DNA of 64,000 nt from assembly GCA_030323885.1 (NCBI GenBank), contig JASIRB010000109.1:170945-234944 (forward strand), in the 5' to 3' direction. The DNA comes from Branchipolynoe longqiensis. Its lineage: Eukaryota > Annelida > Polychaeta > Phyllodocida > Polynoidae. The notes under the pieces were generated by a model. That model had not been told where the DNA came from. It did not search any database and worked only from the letters and a program-made list of their open reading frames with translations. Of the stretch, positions 37,293 through 48,540 are shown piece after piece (position 1 is the stretch's first letter; every line of letters starts with the position of its first letter). Both the position numbers and the translations under genes were made by a program.

Positions 37293-38505
37293 ATACTGGC
37301 ATAAGACCTTATACTGCATATATATATATATATATATATATATTTGCACATAATATTACCTGTTAGTCAATGAAATACTAAAAGAAGACTCTTACTTGAA
37401 ATAAATATTCATTTCTAGATATATCTAATATTCCATGGTGATTAAACTGGTTCCGGACATAACTGTTGTGTCCTGTGCGTGTCTCTTGCTTGTTAAATTA
37501 GGAAATATGTTATCCTGGGAATACCAGAGCTTCATTAAAAAACAGTTGCTATTGTTGCATGTATAAGGCTATTTTCAAGTACCATATAATTTTAATAATA
37601 TAATTGTTCTACAAAGCTTTATGAAAAGAAATTGAAGTTGAAGTTCCATATTATTGTTGGTGTCCCCTTATATTGTGTTACGTCCACAACTCAAAATTGA
37701 GAAAAAATATAATCATCCTATGCAGATTTCTTTACAGTGCATTGCTATACATAGGGGACCACAATGTAAACATTAATTGTTTCATGCAATAAATTTGATT
37801 AAACAATTGATTTGATTAATAAATCCACACTTGGTTATTAATAAGTCCACACTTGGGGCTGGCTACTCAATTAGTTCTTGTTTTTCTGACAAAATGGTAA
37901 CCTCAACTATCTTTTCCTTCACATTATCAGGATATATATGGAAAAGAGTTGGCTACTTAGTGAAAAAAAATTAGGAAAATACACAATATTCATTTTTTAC
38001 CATCATGTCACACGTTGGCTCCATTTACCTAGATAAAAGATTCACCCGTACTTGTAGTACACGGGTGAAGACCAGCCTCATATAAATACGGGCGAAAATA
38101 GCGTTAGTATGGAACAACAAGTAGAATGCCTGGCACCAGTGTCAAATGGTTACTTATATCAGAACAGAGTTGGTGAAATGGGAGAGAATGCAAAAAGACA
38201 AGATGGCAGCCATAGAACGCCATCGATTTCACTTTAAAATTGCATTAAAGTATATGTTTTATTATATTTTCCAACTCAAAAGTAGCGGGTAAACATGAAG
38301 ACATATACAAAGAATAAATGTTGCTTCTTAGATTGTGAAATTAGGTTCTCATAAAGACTCAGTTCATTAGCCCGATTTTTCGACCATTTTTATATAAGGC
38401 TGGTTTTCACCCCTCTACTGAAAGTACGGGGTGAATCTTTTATCTACCATTTACCATGAAAAGACCAATATATATATGCCGTGTAAGGTCTTATGCCAGT
38501 AAAGT
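37293..38505. mobile_element. Possible ~1.2-kb inverted-repeat element
   Basis: TACTGGCATAAGACCTTATA at 37293 faces AAGGTCTTATGCCAGTA at about 38489 (reverse complement TACTGGCATAAGACCTT), each with a TGC and TATATA extension. A third, direct copy of the end (TACTGGCATAAGACTTTATC) lies at 37064. The interior is AT-rich and non-coding and contains MITE-7. 37345-38020 shows no other feature. Confidence 0.45.
38030..38446. mobile_element. MITE-7, 417 bp, 9-bp TSD
   Basis: Ends TAGATAAAAGATTCACCC and GGGTGAATCTTTTATCTA are perfect inverted repeats, extended imperfectly to about 55 bp (AGACCAGCCTCATATAAATA against AACCAGCCTTATATAAAAAT). Flanked by CCATTTACC at 38021-38029 and 38447-38455. A 9-bp duplication suggests Mutator-like or Merlin-like transposition. 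No ORF. Confidence 0.85.
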
Positions 38506-38737
38506 CTCTGTATTCTGCTAGATAGATCTAATCTATATTTATATATATTATGTAGGTCACATTGTCCTCAACAAGAGGCGGTATTATTTCTTCTCTGTGT
38601 TGTTGGATTTTTAGCAACAGACAGATGGCTTAACCTCACAATTGGAGCAACTTCAAAGAGTGTGATTATTCCCTTGAAGTTGACAGATCGGACTTTGTGG
38701 AATTTACAAATTTGTGATGTGGTTTATAAGTGTGGAA

Positions 38738-39080
38738 CCAAATTAATAGCTTGTCCGTCTTCTGTTTTGGGAGGTTGGGGGATCCGAACCCATGAGTTTG
38801 TGGGTTCGAATCCTGGTCGAGTCAAACCAATGACTTAAAAATTGATACTTGTCGCTTCCTAGCCTGGCGCTCGGCATTATTAGGATAGGGAAAGGACTGG
38901 TTGGCTCACTGTCAGGATAAAGTGACTGAGTGGGATATCAGGTCATGGTGCTGGTGGCCTGGTTTCCCAGTGGTGCAACACTATAAAGTCACCATGAGTG
39001 CGCACTGTCACAAGTGGGTACCCATCTTGATATGATCTTAGATGTTGCTAGGATGTAAAACAACAAACAAACAAACAGCT
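38738..39080 (+). mobile_element. SINE-A, type-L head
   Basis: TTGTCCGTCTTCTGTTTTGG, B box GGGTTCGAATCCTGG, full body, tail AAAACAACAAACAAACAAAC. Confidence 0.85.
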
Positions 39081-39177
39081 TTCTAGTGGTTTTTTAAAAT
39101 TAATATTAACTATTTCATGGCAGTATTGTGCTGCAGTCACAATGTGGGTATACCGAGTTATGCTGGTCCCTCAGGAT

Positions 39178-39402
39178 TGTTGGATGGTTGTTGGAGTTTT
39201 ACATCCTGGCAACATCTAAGGTCATATCAGGACAGTTACCAACTTGTGACTGCCCACTCGTGGCGACTTATTAGTGCTGCCCCACTGGGAAATCAGGCCA
39301 CCAGCGCTATGACCCAATATCCCACTCAGTCACATTATCCTGATACTGTGCTAACCAGTCCTTGCCCGATACTATTGATGCAGAGCGCCAGGCTAGGCAG
39401 CA
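39178..39402 (-). mobile_element. SINE-A body, reverse (left half of inverted chimera)
   Basis: GGATGGTTGTTGGAGTTTTA to GCGCCAGGCTAGGCAGCAC, then switches strand. Confidence 0.8.
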
Positions 39403-39685
39403 CGGAGTTTGGTTCCCAGTTGAGTCAAACCAATGACTTTTCAATTGATATTTGTCGCTTCCTATCCAGGCACTCGGCATTATTGGATAGGGCAAGGACT
39501 GGTTGGCTCAGTGTCAGGATAATGTGACTGAGTGGGATATCGGGTCATGGTGCTGGCAGCTTGATTTTTCCCATGAGTCAGCACTATAAAGTCGTCATGA
39601 CTGCACACTGTCACAAGTCGGTACCTGTCCTGATATGACCTTAGATGTTGCTAGGACCTAAAACAACCACAACCAACTACATAGC
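39403..39685 (+). mobile_element. SINE-A, forward (right half of inverted chimera)
   Basis: GGAGTTTGGTTCCCAGTTGA (B box) and the full body to ACCTAAAACAACCACAACC. With the preceding reverse copy it makes a large imperfect hairpin. Confidence 0.8.
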
Positions 39686-39804
39686 TGCCCCAACTGCCCT
39701 CTCCAACACCAGGTATATTTTTAAAACAAATATATGACACTGATCGTGATAATACACTCTGCTTTAGTTTGGAATCGGCATAAAATATTTGAACCTAAAA
39801 CACT

Positions 39805-39854
39805 GACCTAGATTTGATCCTACATATCCAACTTAGATACTGGTGCACTCATTA
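39805..39854 (-). mobile_element. MITE-1 fragment
   Basis: GACCTAGATTTGATCCTACA and CAACTTAGATACTGGTGCAC match the family interior. Confidence 0.6.
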
Positions 39855-40215
39855 GGGAGCGAGACGTAGCTCAGGCGGTAGAGTGTCCACCTGTGTAGAT
39901 GTGGGTCATCCTATCGATCCTGCTCAGTGGACGCATTTGTAATTTGGGCTATTTTCCATTCCAAACAGTGGTCCACAACAACCCGCAAAACCGGTACATA
40001 CAAAGGCCTGTGGTAATGAGCTGTCGACTGTCAGTGGGCAGAAAGTGTATATTAAACAGACCCCCTTGCTGCTTATATGGAAAATGAGTTTAGCCTATGT
40101 GGCAGACAGCGGGTTTCCCTCCAAAGGAAATATGGTCAGAAATGACCACATGTTTGACGTCCAATAGAAGCCGATGATAAAAACCAATGTGCCTCTAGAG
40201 AGGCGGTCGTTTTAA
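39855..40215 (+). mobile_element. SINE-D, full length
   Basis: tRNA-like head GACGTAGCTCAGGCGGTAGA with weak B box (GTCATCCTATCGATCCTG), then AAGTGTATATTAAACAGACC, CTTGCTGCTTATATGG, GTTTGACGTCCAATAGAAG, AACCAATGTGCCTCTAGAG. The A box is tRNA-Lys/Ala-like. Only this copy shows the head. Confidence 0.7.
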
Positions 40216-40545
40216 AGGCTCCTGTTCAACCTCACCGGATTCCGGGGAAACGGACAGAAACCCAGCAACCACGTCCGTTTTGTGTCCGGTACCAAGTTAT
40301 TGAAACATGCACCAAACTAGGAAACAGGATTGCTGCTGGCATTTGATCGTCTAACGGTTCTTGTCCGGTTTGCGTGTTCGTTTCACATCATATTCCGTTG
40401 GGCCTATTCCCGTTCATGTCCGGTTTCATGTCCGTTTGTTCAGAACGGCCATTTAACACCCGATAGCGTACCATTTTGAACACATTCTTTTAATTCTTTT
40501 AGATACTTATCAACCCCACCGGACTAGACATTTATAGCTCCGTTT
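40216..40545. mobile_element. MITE-2 relative, diverged
   Basis: AAAGGCTCCTGTTCAACCTC resembles the MITE-2 end (AAAGGCCCAGTCAGACCT), and the body repeats GTCCGG or GTCCGTTT (seven or more). The right end near CACCGGACTAGAC is decayed. Confidence 0.5.
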
Positions 40546-40659
40546 GCACAATCCGCGCGCGGTGTGACAGCCGCTTTTAAAATAAACACAGCGTTTTGGC
40601 AGCACATGTTTTTCAATAAGAGCATATTCTAGCCGACGCAAAGCACGGCTGATAATACC

Positions 40660-41253
40660 TAAAGTGAATTTAACAGAAGCTGTTTCTGCTGAAGTCAATG
40701 CTCTCAGAGTTTTAGCGTGAATGCCAAAATTAATTTGACAATTTCCACTTCAAGCACCTCTAACATTTCTGGCGTGCATGCCAAAATTAATTTGGCATGT
40801 TTTCACTTTAAGCACTCAAAATATTTTTGCACATGCTAAAATAAATTTGTCATGTTTGCGCTTAACAAATCTCCCAAAGTTAGCCATTTAAAATAAAAGT
40901 TACTTAAAGCTGCATAGTCTGAGCATCACATTTTCAAAACCCAAACAATCCAATTCTGCATATTTAACTTAGATACTAATGCGCTTAATTTATTGAGCAT
41001 GTATTGCCACATAGAAGGGAATACTGCGTCAATTTAATAGAACATGTTCCTGCGGAAGCCTATGGTGTCAGAGTTGTGGCGTTATTGCCGAAACTAATTT
41101 GACATGTTTATTCTTCAAATATATCAAAAGTTAGCCACTTAAAGTCCAAGTTACATCAAAATAATAGTTACGTAAGGTAGAATAGGACAATAAATTTAAT
41201 ATATTATGTCAGAAAAATGATGGAAACTCAAAACCATTGGACAATGCAACTAT
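40660..41253 (-). mobile_element. MITE-1 copies 6a (partial, internally duplicated) and 6b
   Basis: 40660-40903 holds three tandem copies of a ~80-bp internal segment (GCCAAAATTAATTTGGCATG-type). 40908-41253 is a full copy from AGCTGCATAGTCTGAGC to GGACAATGCAACT, with TTAA at 40904-40907. A further terminus alone (GTCGGACTATGCAACT, TTAA) lies at 41313-41332. Confidence 0.75.
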
Positions 41254-41357
41254 AAACTAAACTAAAATAGATTATAGCGATTTAAAAAAAAGGAAGACAC
41301 AAACTTAACACTGTCGGACTATGCAACTTTAAGCCTGACGTGGTGTTCCTGCTCTTA

Positions 41358-42975
41358 GCCCCCCCCCCCCCCACACTCACCAATCCACCCCCTCACTCAT
41401 CCACTCACTCACCCACCCACACCCCAACCCACTCACCCACCCTCACCCACTCCCTCATCCACTCACTCACCCACCCACTCCCCAACCCACTCACCCACCC
41501 TCACCCACTCCCTCATCCACTCACTCACCCACCCACTCCCCCAAACCCTTACTCACCACCGTCACCCACTCCGCATCCACGCAACTCACCCACCACTCCC
41601 CAACCACTCACCCACCTCACCCCCTCCCTCATCCACTCACTCACCCACCCCCACCCCCACCCACCCCCACCCACCACCCCACCCACCCCCACCACCCCCA
41701 CCCCCCCACCCCCCACCCACCACCCACCCACCCCCACCCACCCCACCCCCCACCCCCCACCACCCCCCCACCCACCCCACACCCCACCCCCCCCACCCCA
41801 CCACCCCCCCACCCCCACCCACCACACCACCCACCCCACCCCCCCACCCACTCACCCCCCACCCCCCCCCACCCCACCCACCACCCCACCCCCCACCACC
41901 CCCACCCACCCACACCCCCACCCCACCCACCCCCACCACCCCCCCACCCACCCACCCACCCCCCCCCCCCACCCCACCCCACCCCACACCCACCCACCAC
42001 CCCACCCCCCACCCACCCCCACCCACCACCACCCCCCACCCACTCCCCACCCACCCACACACCCACCCACCCCACCCCCACCCACTCACCCACCCCACCC
42101 ACCCCCCCCACCCACCACCACCCACCCCTCCCACCACCCACCCACCCACCACCCCCCCCACCCCACCCCCCACCCCCCACCCACCCACCTCCCACCCCCC
42201 CACCCCACCCCACACCCCCCACCCCCACCACCCACCCACCCAACCCCCCCACACCCACCCCTCACCCCACCCACCACCCACCCCCCCCCCACCACCCCCC
42301 ACCACCCCACCCACCCCCACCACCCACTCACCCCCCACTCCCACCCCACCCCCCCACCCACCCACCCACTCACCCCCCCCACCCCACCACCCACCCACCA
42401 CACACCCCCCCACTCACCCACTCCCCACACTCACCCACACCACCCCCCCACCCCACCCCCTCCCACCCACTCACCCCCCCCCCCACTCACCCACCCACCA
42501 CTCACCCACCCACTCACCCCCCCACCCACTCACCCACTCCCTCAACCACCCACCCCCCCACCACACTCCCACCCACTCCCTCACTCACCCACTCACTCAC
42601 CCACCGCCTCACTCACTCACTCACCACTCACTCACCCACCCCCTCACTCACTCAGTCACCCACCCCTCACCCACTCACTCACCACCCCCTCACTCACCCA
42701 TCACTCACTCACCCACCCCCACTCGCCCACTCACTCACCCACTCACATCACCCACCCACCCTCAACCCCCACACTTCCCCCCCCCACCTACACACTCCAC
42801 ACATACACTTAATCCCACCCACTCACTAACCCACTCACTCACCCTCTCACTCACACCCATACCCCCCCCCACACACACACACTCTTGCACCCACTCACCC
42901 ACCCACCCACACACACACACACACTCACAGTCACACACACCCAGTCACACACACACCCTCCATTCTACCCACCCT
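41358..42975. repeat. 1.6-kb CCCACC/CACTCACC tract
   Basis: Plus strand only C, A and some T. CACTCACCCACC dominates at both ends and CCCCACCCACC in the middle. The 490-codon Pro/His/Thr ORF on plus and the Gly/Val/Trp ORFs on minus are artefacts. The minus strand is strongly G-quadruplex prone. Confidence 0.95.
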
Positions 42976-43079
42976 CCCACTTAACCCCCAAAAGCCGCCC
43001 CTCGCTTCCCCTCTCGTCTCCTCTCGCCGAATCTCCTCCAAGTCTCGTGCTGTTTGAGCATCGCGTTACTAAGTAGTAG

Positions 43080-44345
43080 TGTGTGCGTGTGTGTGTGGGG
43101 GGGGGGGGGGGGGGGGCTACCGCTCCGCAGTGGAGTGCCGGTGTAGCAGTATAAAATATCCCCCCTGATTCGTGCCCCTCACTTTTACCTACCGCTCTGT
43201 GGTAGGGTGCCGGTGTAGCAGTATAAAATAGGGCCCTGATTCTTGCCCCTCAATGTTTACCTACTGCTCTGTGGTGGGGTGCCGGTGTAGCAGTATAAAA
43301 TAGCCCCCCTGATTCTTGCCCCTCAATGTTTACCTACCGCTCTGTGGTGGGGTGCCGGTGTAGCAGTATAAAATAGCCCCCCTGATTCTTGCCCCTCAAT
43401 GTTTACCTACCGCTCTGTGGTGGGGGTGCCGGTGTAGCAGTATAAAATAGCCCCCCTGATTCTTGCCCCTCAATGTTTACCCACTGCTCTGTGGTAGGGT
43501 GCCGGTGTAGCAGTATAAAATAGCCCCCCTGATTCTTGCCCCTCAATGTTTACCTACCGCTCTGCGGTGGGGTGCCGGTGTAGCAGTATAAAATAGCCCC
43601 CCTGATTCTTGCCCCTCACTGTTTACCTACCGCTCTGTGGTTGGGTGCCGGTGTAGCAGTATAAAATAGCCCCTGATTCTTGCCCCTCACTTTTAACTAC
43701 CGCTCTGTGGTAGGGTGCCGGTGTAGCAGTATAAAATAGCCCCCCTGATTCTTGCCCCTCACTGTTTACCTAATGCTCCGCGGTGGGGTGCTGGTGTAGC
43801 AGTATAAAATAGCCCCCCTGATTCTTGCCCCTCACTGTTTACCTACCGCTTTGTGGTGGGATGCCGGTGTAGCAGTATAAAATAGCCCCGCTGATTCTTG
43901 CCCCTCACTGTTTACCTAATGCTCTGAGGTGGGGTGCCGGTGTAGCAGTATAAAATAGCCCCGCTGATTCTTGCCCCTCACTTTTAACTCCTGTCCATGG
44001 TGGGGTGCCGGTGTAGCAGTATAAAATAGCCCCCTTTATTCTTGCCCCTCACTTTTAACTCCCGTCCATGGTGGGGTACCGGTGTAGCAGTATTAAATAG
44101 CTCCCCTGAATCTTGCCCCTCACTGTTTACCTACCGCTTTGTGGTGGGATGCCGGTGTAGCAGTATAAAATAGCCCCCCTGAATCTTGCCCCTCAGTGTT
44201 TACGTACCGTTTTGTGGTGGGGTGCCTGTGTAGCAGTATAAAATAGCCCCGCTGATTCTTGCCCCTCACTTTTAACTACTGCTCTGTGGTAGGGTGCCGG
44301 TGTAGCAGTATAAAATAGCCCCCTTGATTCTTGCCCCTCACTGTT
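43080..44345. repeat. 72-bp satellite with TATAAAA core, about 17 units
   Basis: Unit: CTACCGCTCTGTGGTGGGGT, GCCGGTGTAGCAGTATAAAA, TAGCCCCCCTGATTCTTGCC, CCTCACTGTTTAC. TATAAAA occurs once per unit from 43150 to 44307 (one unit has TATTAAA). Variants CCATGG replace CTCTGTGG in two units near 44000. A lone relative (ACCAGTATAAAATTGCCC) lies at 44610. Confidence 0.95.
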
Positions 44346-44714
44346 TCCTTCGGGTCGGTCTGCTCTCCAGCTCACCTTTTCCATTTTTTAAATCTCTGTT
44401 TATATAACCAAATATATGCATGGAGAGTGTTAGGGTTGCAAATGGAAACCTTACCCCCTCAGCGTAAAAATCCACATTGCACATTGCGATCAAAACACAA
44501 TTTACAAACAAAACATGTTTTTACAGTATGCGGGTTCGGGTTCGTGTGTCATACATCGCACACTGGGTATTCATAGGTGCAACATTATACAAGGGGAGGC
44601 AGCGTTATACCAGTATAAAATTGCCCACCCACCCGCCTGGCAGTTTTCTTCCGGTGTAATATTATTTGGGGTTTGGAGCGGAGGGAAAGGCGGAGGTAAC
44701 TATTTTGGGGGGGG
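44346..44714. other. No recognised feature
   Basis: About 370 bp of ordinary sequence after the satellite. Small ORFs at 44331-44576 and 44477-44659 show no motif. Confidence 0.3.
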
Positions 44715-45062
44715 ACTGGGTGTGGTGGCCGAATTGGTAAAGCGCAGGCCTCCAATGCGGGAGATCGGGAGTTCAATTCCTAGTCGAGTCAAACCACTGA
44801 CTTACAAAATTGATACTTGTGACTTCGTGTCTTGGCGCTTGGCATTCATACTAGGATAGGGCAAGGACTGGTTAGTCCAGTGTCAGGATAATGTGACTGA
44901 GTGGGATATCGGTTCATAGTACTGGTGGACTGATTTCCCAGTGCAACAGCACTATAAGTATAAAGTCACCATGAGTGTGGGCTGTCACGAGTTGGTACCG
45001 GTCTTGATTTGACCCTAGATGTTGCCAGGATGTAAAACTCTAACAACCAATCAACCAACAAA
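44715..45062 (+). mobile_element. SINE-A, type-R head, full length
   Basis: CTGGGTGTGGTGGCCGAATT, B box GAGTTCAATTCCTAG, body with a small duplication (TATAAGTATAAAGTC), tail AACTCTAACAACCAATC. Confidence 0.85.
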
Positions 45063-45224
45063 CTTTTCTGGAGGTAATACTATTTCTTTACACCAACCTG
45101 GGGCTGGAAGGGAGAGGGGGGGAGTGGGGGAGTGGGGGAGGGAATGGCTAGACTACCTTTTTCTCCCCCCCCCCCCCCCGCCAACCCGCGCTGCCCCACC
45201 CCCACCCCATTGCCCCCGCCCTAT

Positions 45225-45345
45225 TTCTCTGACCGGAAGCCAACTCCCAGCCACATGGGACCGCCTTCAGCGGTGCCCATACAGTGCTGCAGATTTGCAG
45301 CCTTCAGCATGCCAAAGCGACTGAAAACTCTCCAAAAACAAAACA
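45225..45345 (-). repeat. Dispersed repeat R3, copy 2, inverted
   Basis: Reverse counterpart of 23290-23480: CTGACCGGAAGCCAACTCC, AGCGGTGCCCATACAGTGC, CAGATTTGCAGCCTTCAGC. Confidence 0.5.
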
Positions 45346-45411
45346 AAAACTCTTCACCTCCACTTCCACCCACGCCTCTCAATCATCCAACCCCTCATCC
45401 CCCACACCTAC

Positions 45412-45442
<31 letters not shown>

Positions 45443-45539
45443 ACTCACACACTTCCAGAAGTGCAAACAAAATGAATCCGTGGTACAAACAATATCGATG
45501 GCAGAGTCGACTGCTCGGACCGCACGGGTGTAATACACA

Positions 45540-45670
45540 CTGCCCGCTAGAGGGCTCTTCAGGCCGCCATGACAGTTCGCGAGGCATTCTGGGAGAAGTG
45601 CTTGTAGAGAAGGAGGAGGAGGAGGTGCAGCCGGCCCCGCCCGCCCGGGTGCCTCTACCGGCGCGCGGAG
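45540..45670 (+). promoter_or_regulatory. Promoter-like CpG-rich segment with splice donor
   Basis: 45544-45555 CCGCTAGAGGGC (one mismatch from the CTCF core), 45584-45594 GCATTCTGGGA (the ZNF143/Staf-type core), a GC box (CCCCGCCCGCCC) at about 45637, and GCGGAG followed by GTATGCGC, a possible donor at 45671. No TATA box. No coding exon is convincing. Weak, motif-only support. Confidence 0.25.
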
Positions 45671-46077
45671 GTATGCGCTGAGAGATCTGCGATGGGGTTG
45701 TTTAGTTTGCTTGTCCATTTGGAATCACCCTGCACCAGCACTTTGTTTGTGTATGTATTTATATATATACCGTATATATCCCAATAGATGCACACTGTGC
45801 GAGTGCAGACACCTGGATGCACGTCTATTCAAAGTTAAAGAATTTCATGGATTTGTTTTTGCCGTGCCTCTGAAATAAAGTGGGATTGTCTTATTTTATG
45901 TGCATTCAGTCTGAATATGATCATAAATTTGTGCGTGCTTTCAATCTTGAAATGGGGCTGTGTGCTTCTATTGGGTAGCGTGCTTCTATTGGGACATATA
46001 CGGTAATATACAACCATTTTCAATAACAAGAGGCAGATCATTAATAAAAATTAAGAATATAATATATATGTACAGAT

Positions 46078-46138
46078 CGACGACTCCCCTATATCAGTCG
46101 CTTTATTTGGGTCCCAATGATACCATTGTAAAGATATA
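46078..46138 (-). mobile_element. Tigger-like MITE fragment
   Basis: GATCGACGACTCCCCTATAT and CAGTCGCTTTATTTGGGTCC, the reverse of the 3' half. Confidence 0.6.
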
Positions 46139-46145
46139 AGTGGTT

Positions 46146-47225
46146 ATCTTATAGGTAAACTTCTCGAAAGAATGATGCATACCCATCTGGTAAGCTATTT
46201 GGATGAACATCCCTCCTTGATGAACGTCAAGGGGGTTTCAGGAAGGGGCACTCTACTACTAAAAAGCTAGGGGAGCTTATTGATGATATCTATAAAGGCT
46301 TCAATAATTCGGAATATATGGTTGCCATATTTATAGACTTAAAAAAAGCCTTTGATACTGTGAATCATGATATCTTACCAAAGAAACTTAAAACCTTTGG
46401 CATCATTGATACAAATGTAAGATTACTAGAAAATTACCTAACAAATCGGATTCAACAAACTTTATCAAATGGAGTACTATCTGCACCACTAAATATTGGT
46501 TGTGGAGAGCCACAGGGATCAATACTTGACCCCCTTTTATTCTTAATTTTTATTAATGATCTGCCTCTTTTTCTTGAAGATTTATACTGCCTATCATGGA
46601 TAAGTCTGAATAGACTTGTTTTCACCATTAGACAGTTTGTCGATAGAAATCCAGAGCCTACACTTTTACCAACCCAAGGGATTTTTAACCTCCCACACCA
46701 CATAGACATGGTATGAGAGCAACTGGCCTTTGATGACGCTGTAAGTTATACGCAGCGGTGGAAATCCAAATTGGCAGAGGTGGGGGCACAGGGAATTGAA
46801 CCACTGACCTTCAGATTAGGAGTCCGACCTAGAAAAAAGTCAGACACTCTAACCACTCCACCACAGAGAACACCACATATTGAGAATGGTTATATTACTC
46901 TATGCTGATGATACTGTTATTTATTGTCCTGACACATCCTTATCAACTGCTATTAACCTTCTTCAGGTTAGATTTAATTTAGTTTGCAATTGGTGTACTG
47001 ACTGGAAACAAATTGACAATCAATGTTCCTAACTCCAAACTCATGGTTTTTGGCACCAAACACAAGTTAAGAAATATTATGGTGCCACCTCTAAATATGA
47101 ATGGAGAAATCCTAGGCCAGGTATGCCAATATAAATATCTTGGTGTACTTCTTGACTCCTCCCTTACTTTTGAAGCACACCTTAAATCACTGATAAAAAA
47201 AATCAGCTATAAAGTTTATAGACAG
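46146..47225 (+). pseudogene. LINE reverse transcriptase domain, split by SINE-B
   Basis: RT motifs in order: KLLERMM and QGGFRKGHSTT (fingers; a frameshift near 46227), FIDLKKAFDTVNHD with the first catalytic Asp, NGVLSAPLNIGCGEPQGSIL, LIFINDLPLF (46550), then, after a SINE-B insertion, LYADDTVIYC with the catalytic YADD (46890-46925), a frameshift near 47020, and YKYLGVLLDSSLTF of the thumb. Jockey/CR1-group LINE by these motifs. Endonuclease and C-terminus are missing. Relation to the LINE at 1870-3440 cannot be judged because the segments do not overlap. Confidence 0.85.
46570..46876 (-). mobile_element. SINE-B, reverse, inside LINE RT
   Basis: CTTGAAGATTTATACTGCCT tail, full body, head ending CCACCACAGAGAACACC. 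It cuts the RT ORF between the FINDLP and YADD motifs. Confidence 0.9.
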
Positions 47226-47650
47226 GATAATTATTATCATTATATAAAAAGGCGGAGCGGCCTATCCTTATTATTGTGCGGATTATTACTGCCCAGTAAC
47301 GTTCGGGTATTTAATGACAATTAATATGTATATTGGCCTATCACAGGCCTAATTGATCGATCCCTCTGTGCGCCACTGCAGCGCCACCATGTGTTGGTGC
47401 GCTGCGAACCGCTGCTCGGCCATTTCGCACCAGGTTTTCAAGCTTGTAACCGGCTAGGCAATTATCCTAGCCATGGTCTAGTATTAAACTGATGAACCCA
47501 TACTTATGTTGTGTCTTATCTTCTAGAGCGTAGCCTAACTTTATAATTTGAATCAAATGTGTCCACACCTAATTACAGCTGCTGCCTGTCTTGTTTATTT
47601 CAGTAAAGGTTGGGGTCACTTATGGTCTGTGTTGGACTTTTTTCGCCTTT
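47226..47650. other. No recognised feature
   Basis: About 425 bp. It contains a GCCACCATG start-context match at 47390 with only 22 codons, and a TTATTTCAG acceptor-like string at about 47602. Neither is supported by a frame. Confidence 0.3.
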
Positions 47651-47651
47651 A

Positions 47652-48527
47652 TTATTAGTAGTAGTAGTAGTATTATTAGTAGTATTATTAGTAGTAGTAT
47701 TATTAGTATTATTAGTAGTAGTATTATTAGTATTATTATTAGTATTATTAGTAGTAGTATTAGTAGTAGTATTATTAGTACTGTTATTAGTAGTATTATT
47801 AGTAGTATTATTAGTAGTAGTATTATTAGTAGTATTATTAGTAGTAGTATTATTAGTATTATTATTAGTATTATTAGTAGTAGTATTATTAGTATTATTA
47901 GTAGCAGTATTATTAGTATTATTATTAGTAGTATTAATATTGTTAGTGGTATTATTAGTAGTATTATTAGTAGTATTATTAGTAGTATTATTAGTAGTAT
48001 TATTACTACTGTTATTAGTAGTATTATTAGTAGTATTATTACTAGTATTATTAGTAGTATTATTATTGTTAGTAGTATTATTAGTAGTATTATTAGTAGT
48101 ATTATTATTAGTAGTATTATTAGTAGTATTATTAGTAGTATTATTAGTAGTATTAATATTGTTAGAGGTATTATTAGTAGTATCATTAGTAGTATTATTA
48201 GTAGTATTATTAGTACTGTTATTAGTAGTATTATTAGTAGTATTATTAGTATTATTATTAGTAGTATTAATATTTTTAGTGGTATTATTAGTAGTATCAT
48301 TAGTAGTATTATTAGTACTGTTATTAGTATTATTAGTAGTATTATTAGTAGTATTATTAGTAGAATTATTAGTAGTAGTATTATTAGTAGTATTATTAGT
48401 AGTATTATTAGTAGTATTATTATTGTTAGTAGTATTATTAGTAGTATTATTAGTAGTATTATTATTAGTAGTATTATCAGTAGTATTATTAGTAATATTA
48501 TTAGTAGTATTCTTAGTAGTATTATTC
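47652..48527. repeat. TAG/ATT satellite, left part
   Basis: (ATTATTAGTAGT)-type triplet array of about 875 bp with occasional ACTGTT and TTAATATT variants. Three overlapping 220-330-codon ORFs (Ser/Ile, Leu/Val or Asn/Thr only) are artefacts. The array resumes at 49323. Confidence 0.95.
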
Positions 48528-48540
48528 ATCATCATCATCA

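Noticed and set aside
41340..42812. 490-codon Pro/His/Thr ORF
   Set aside because: Read-through of the CCCACC repeat; the minus strand is open as well.
43080..44345. CRISPR array
   Set aside because: Regular period, but the whole unit repeats with no unique spacers; animal DNA. The same reasoning excludes 5210-6735 and 31818-32022.
45581..45612. ATG after the ZNF143-like site as a coding start
   Set aside because: Frame ends after 12 codons.
47388..47456. Start codon in a perfect GCCACC context
   Set aside because: Opens only 22 codons before TAG, and no donor follows in frame.
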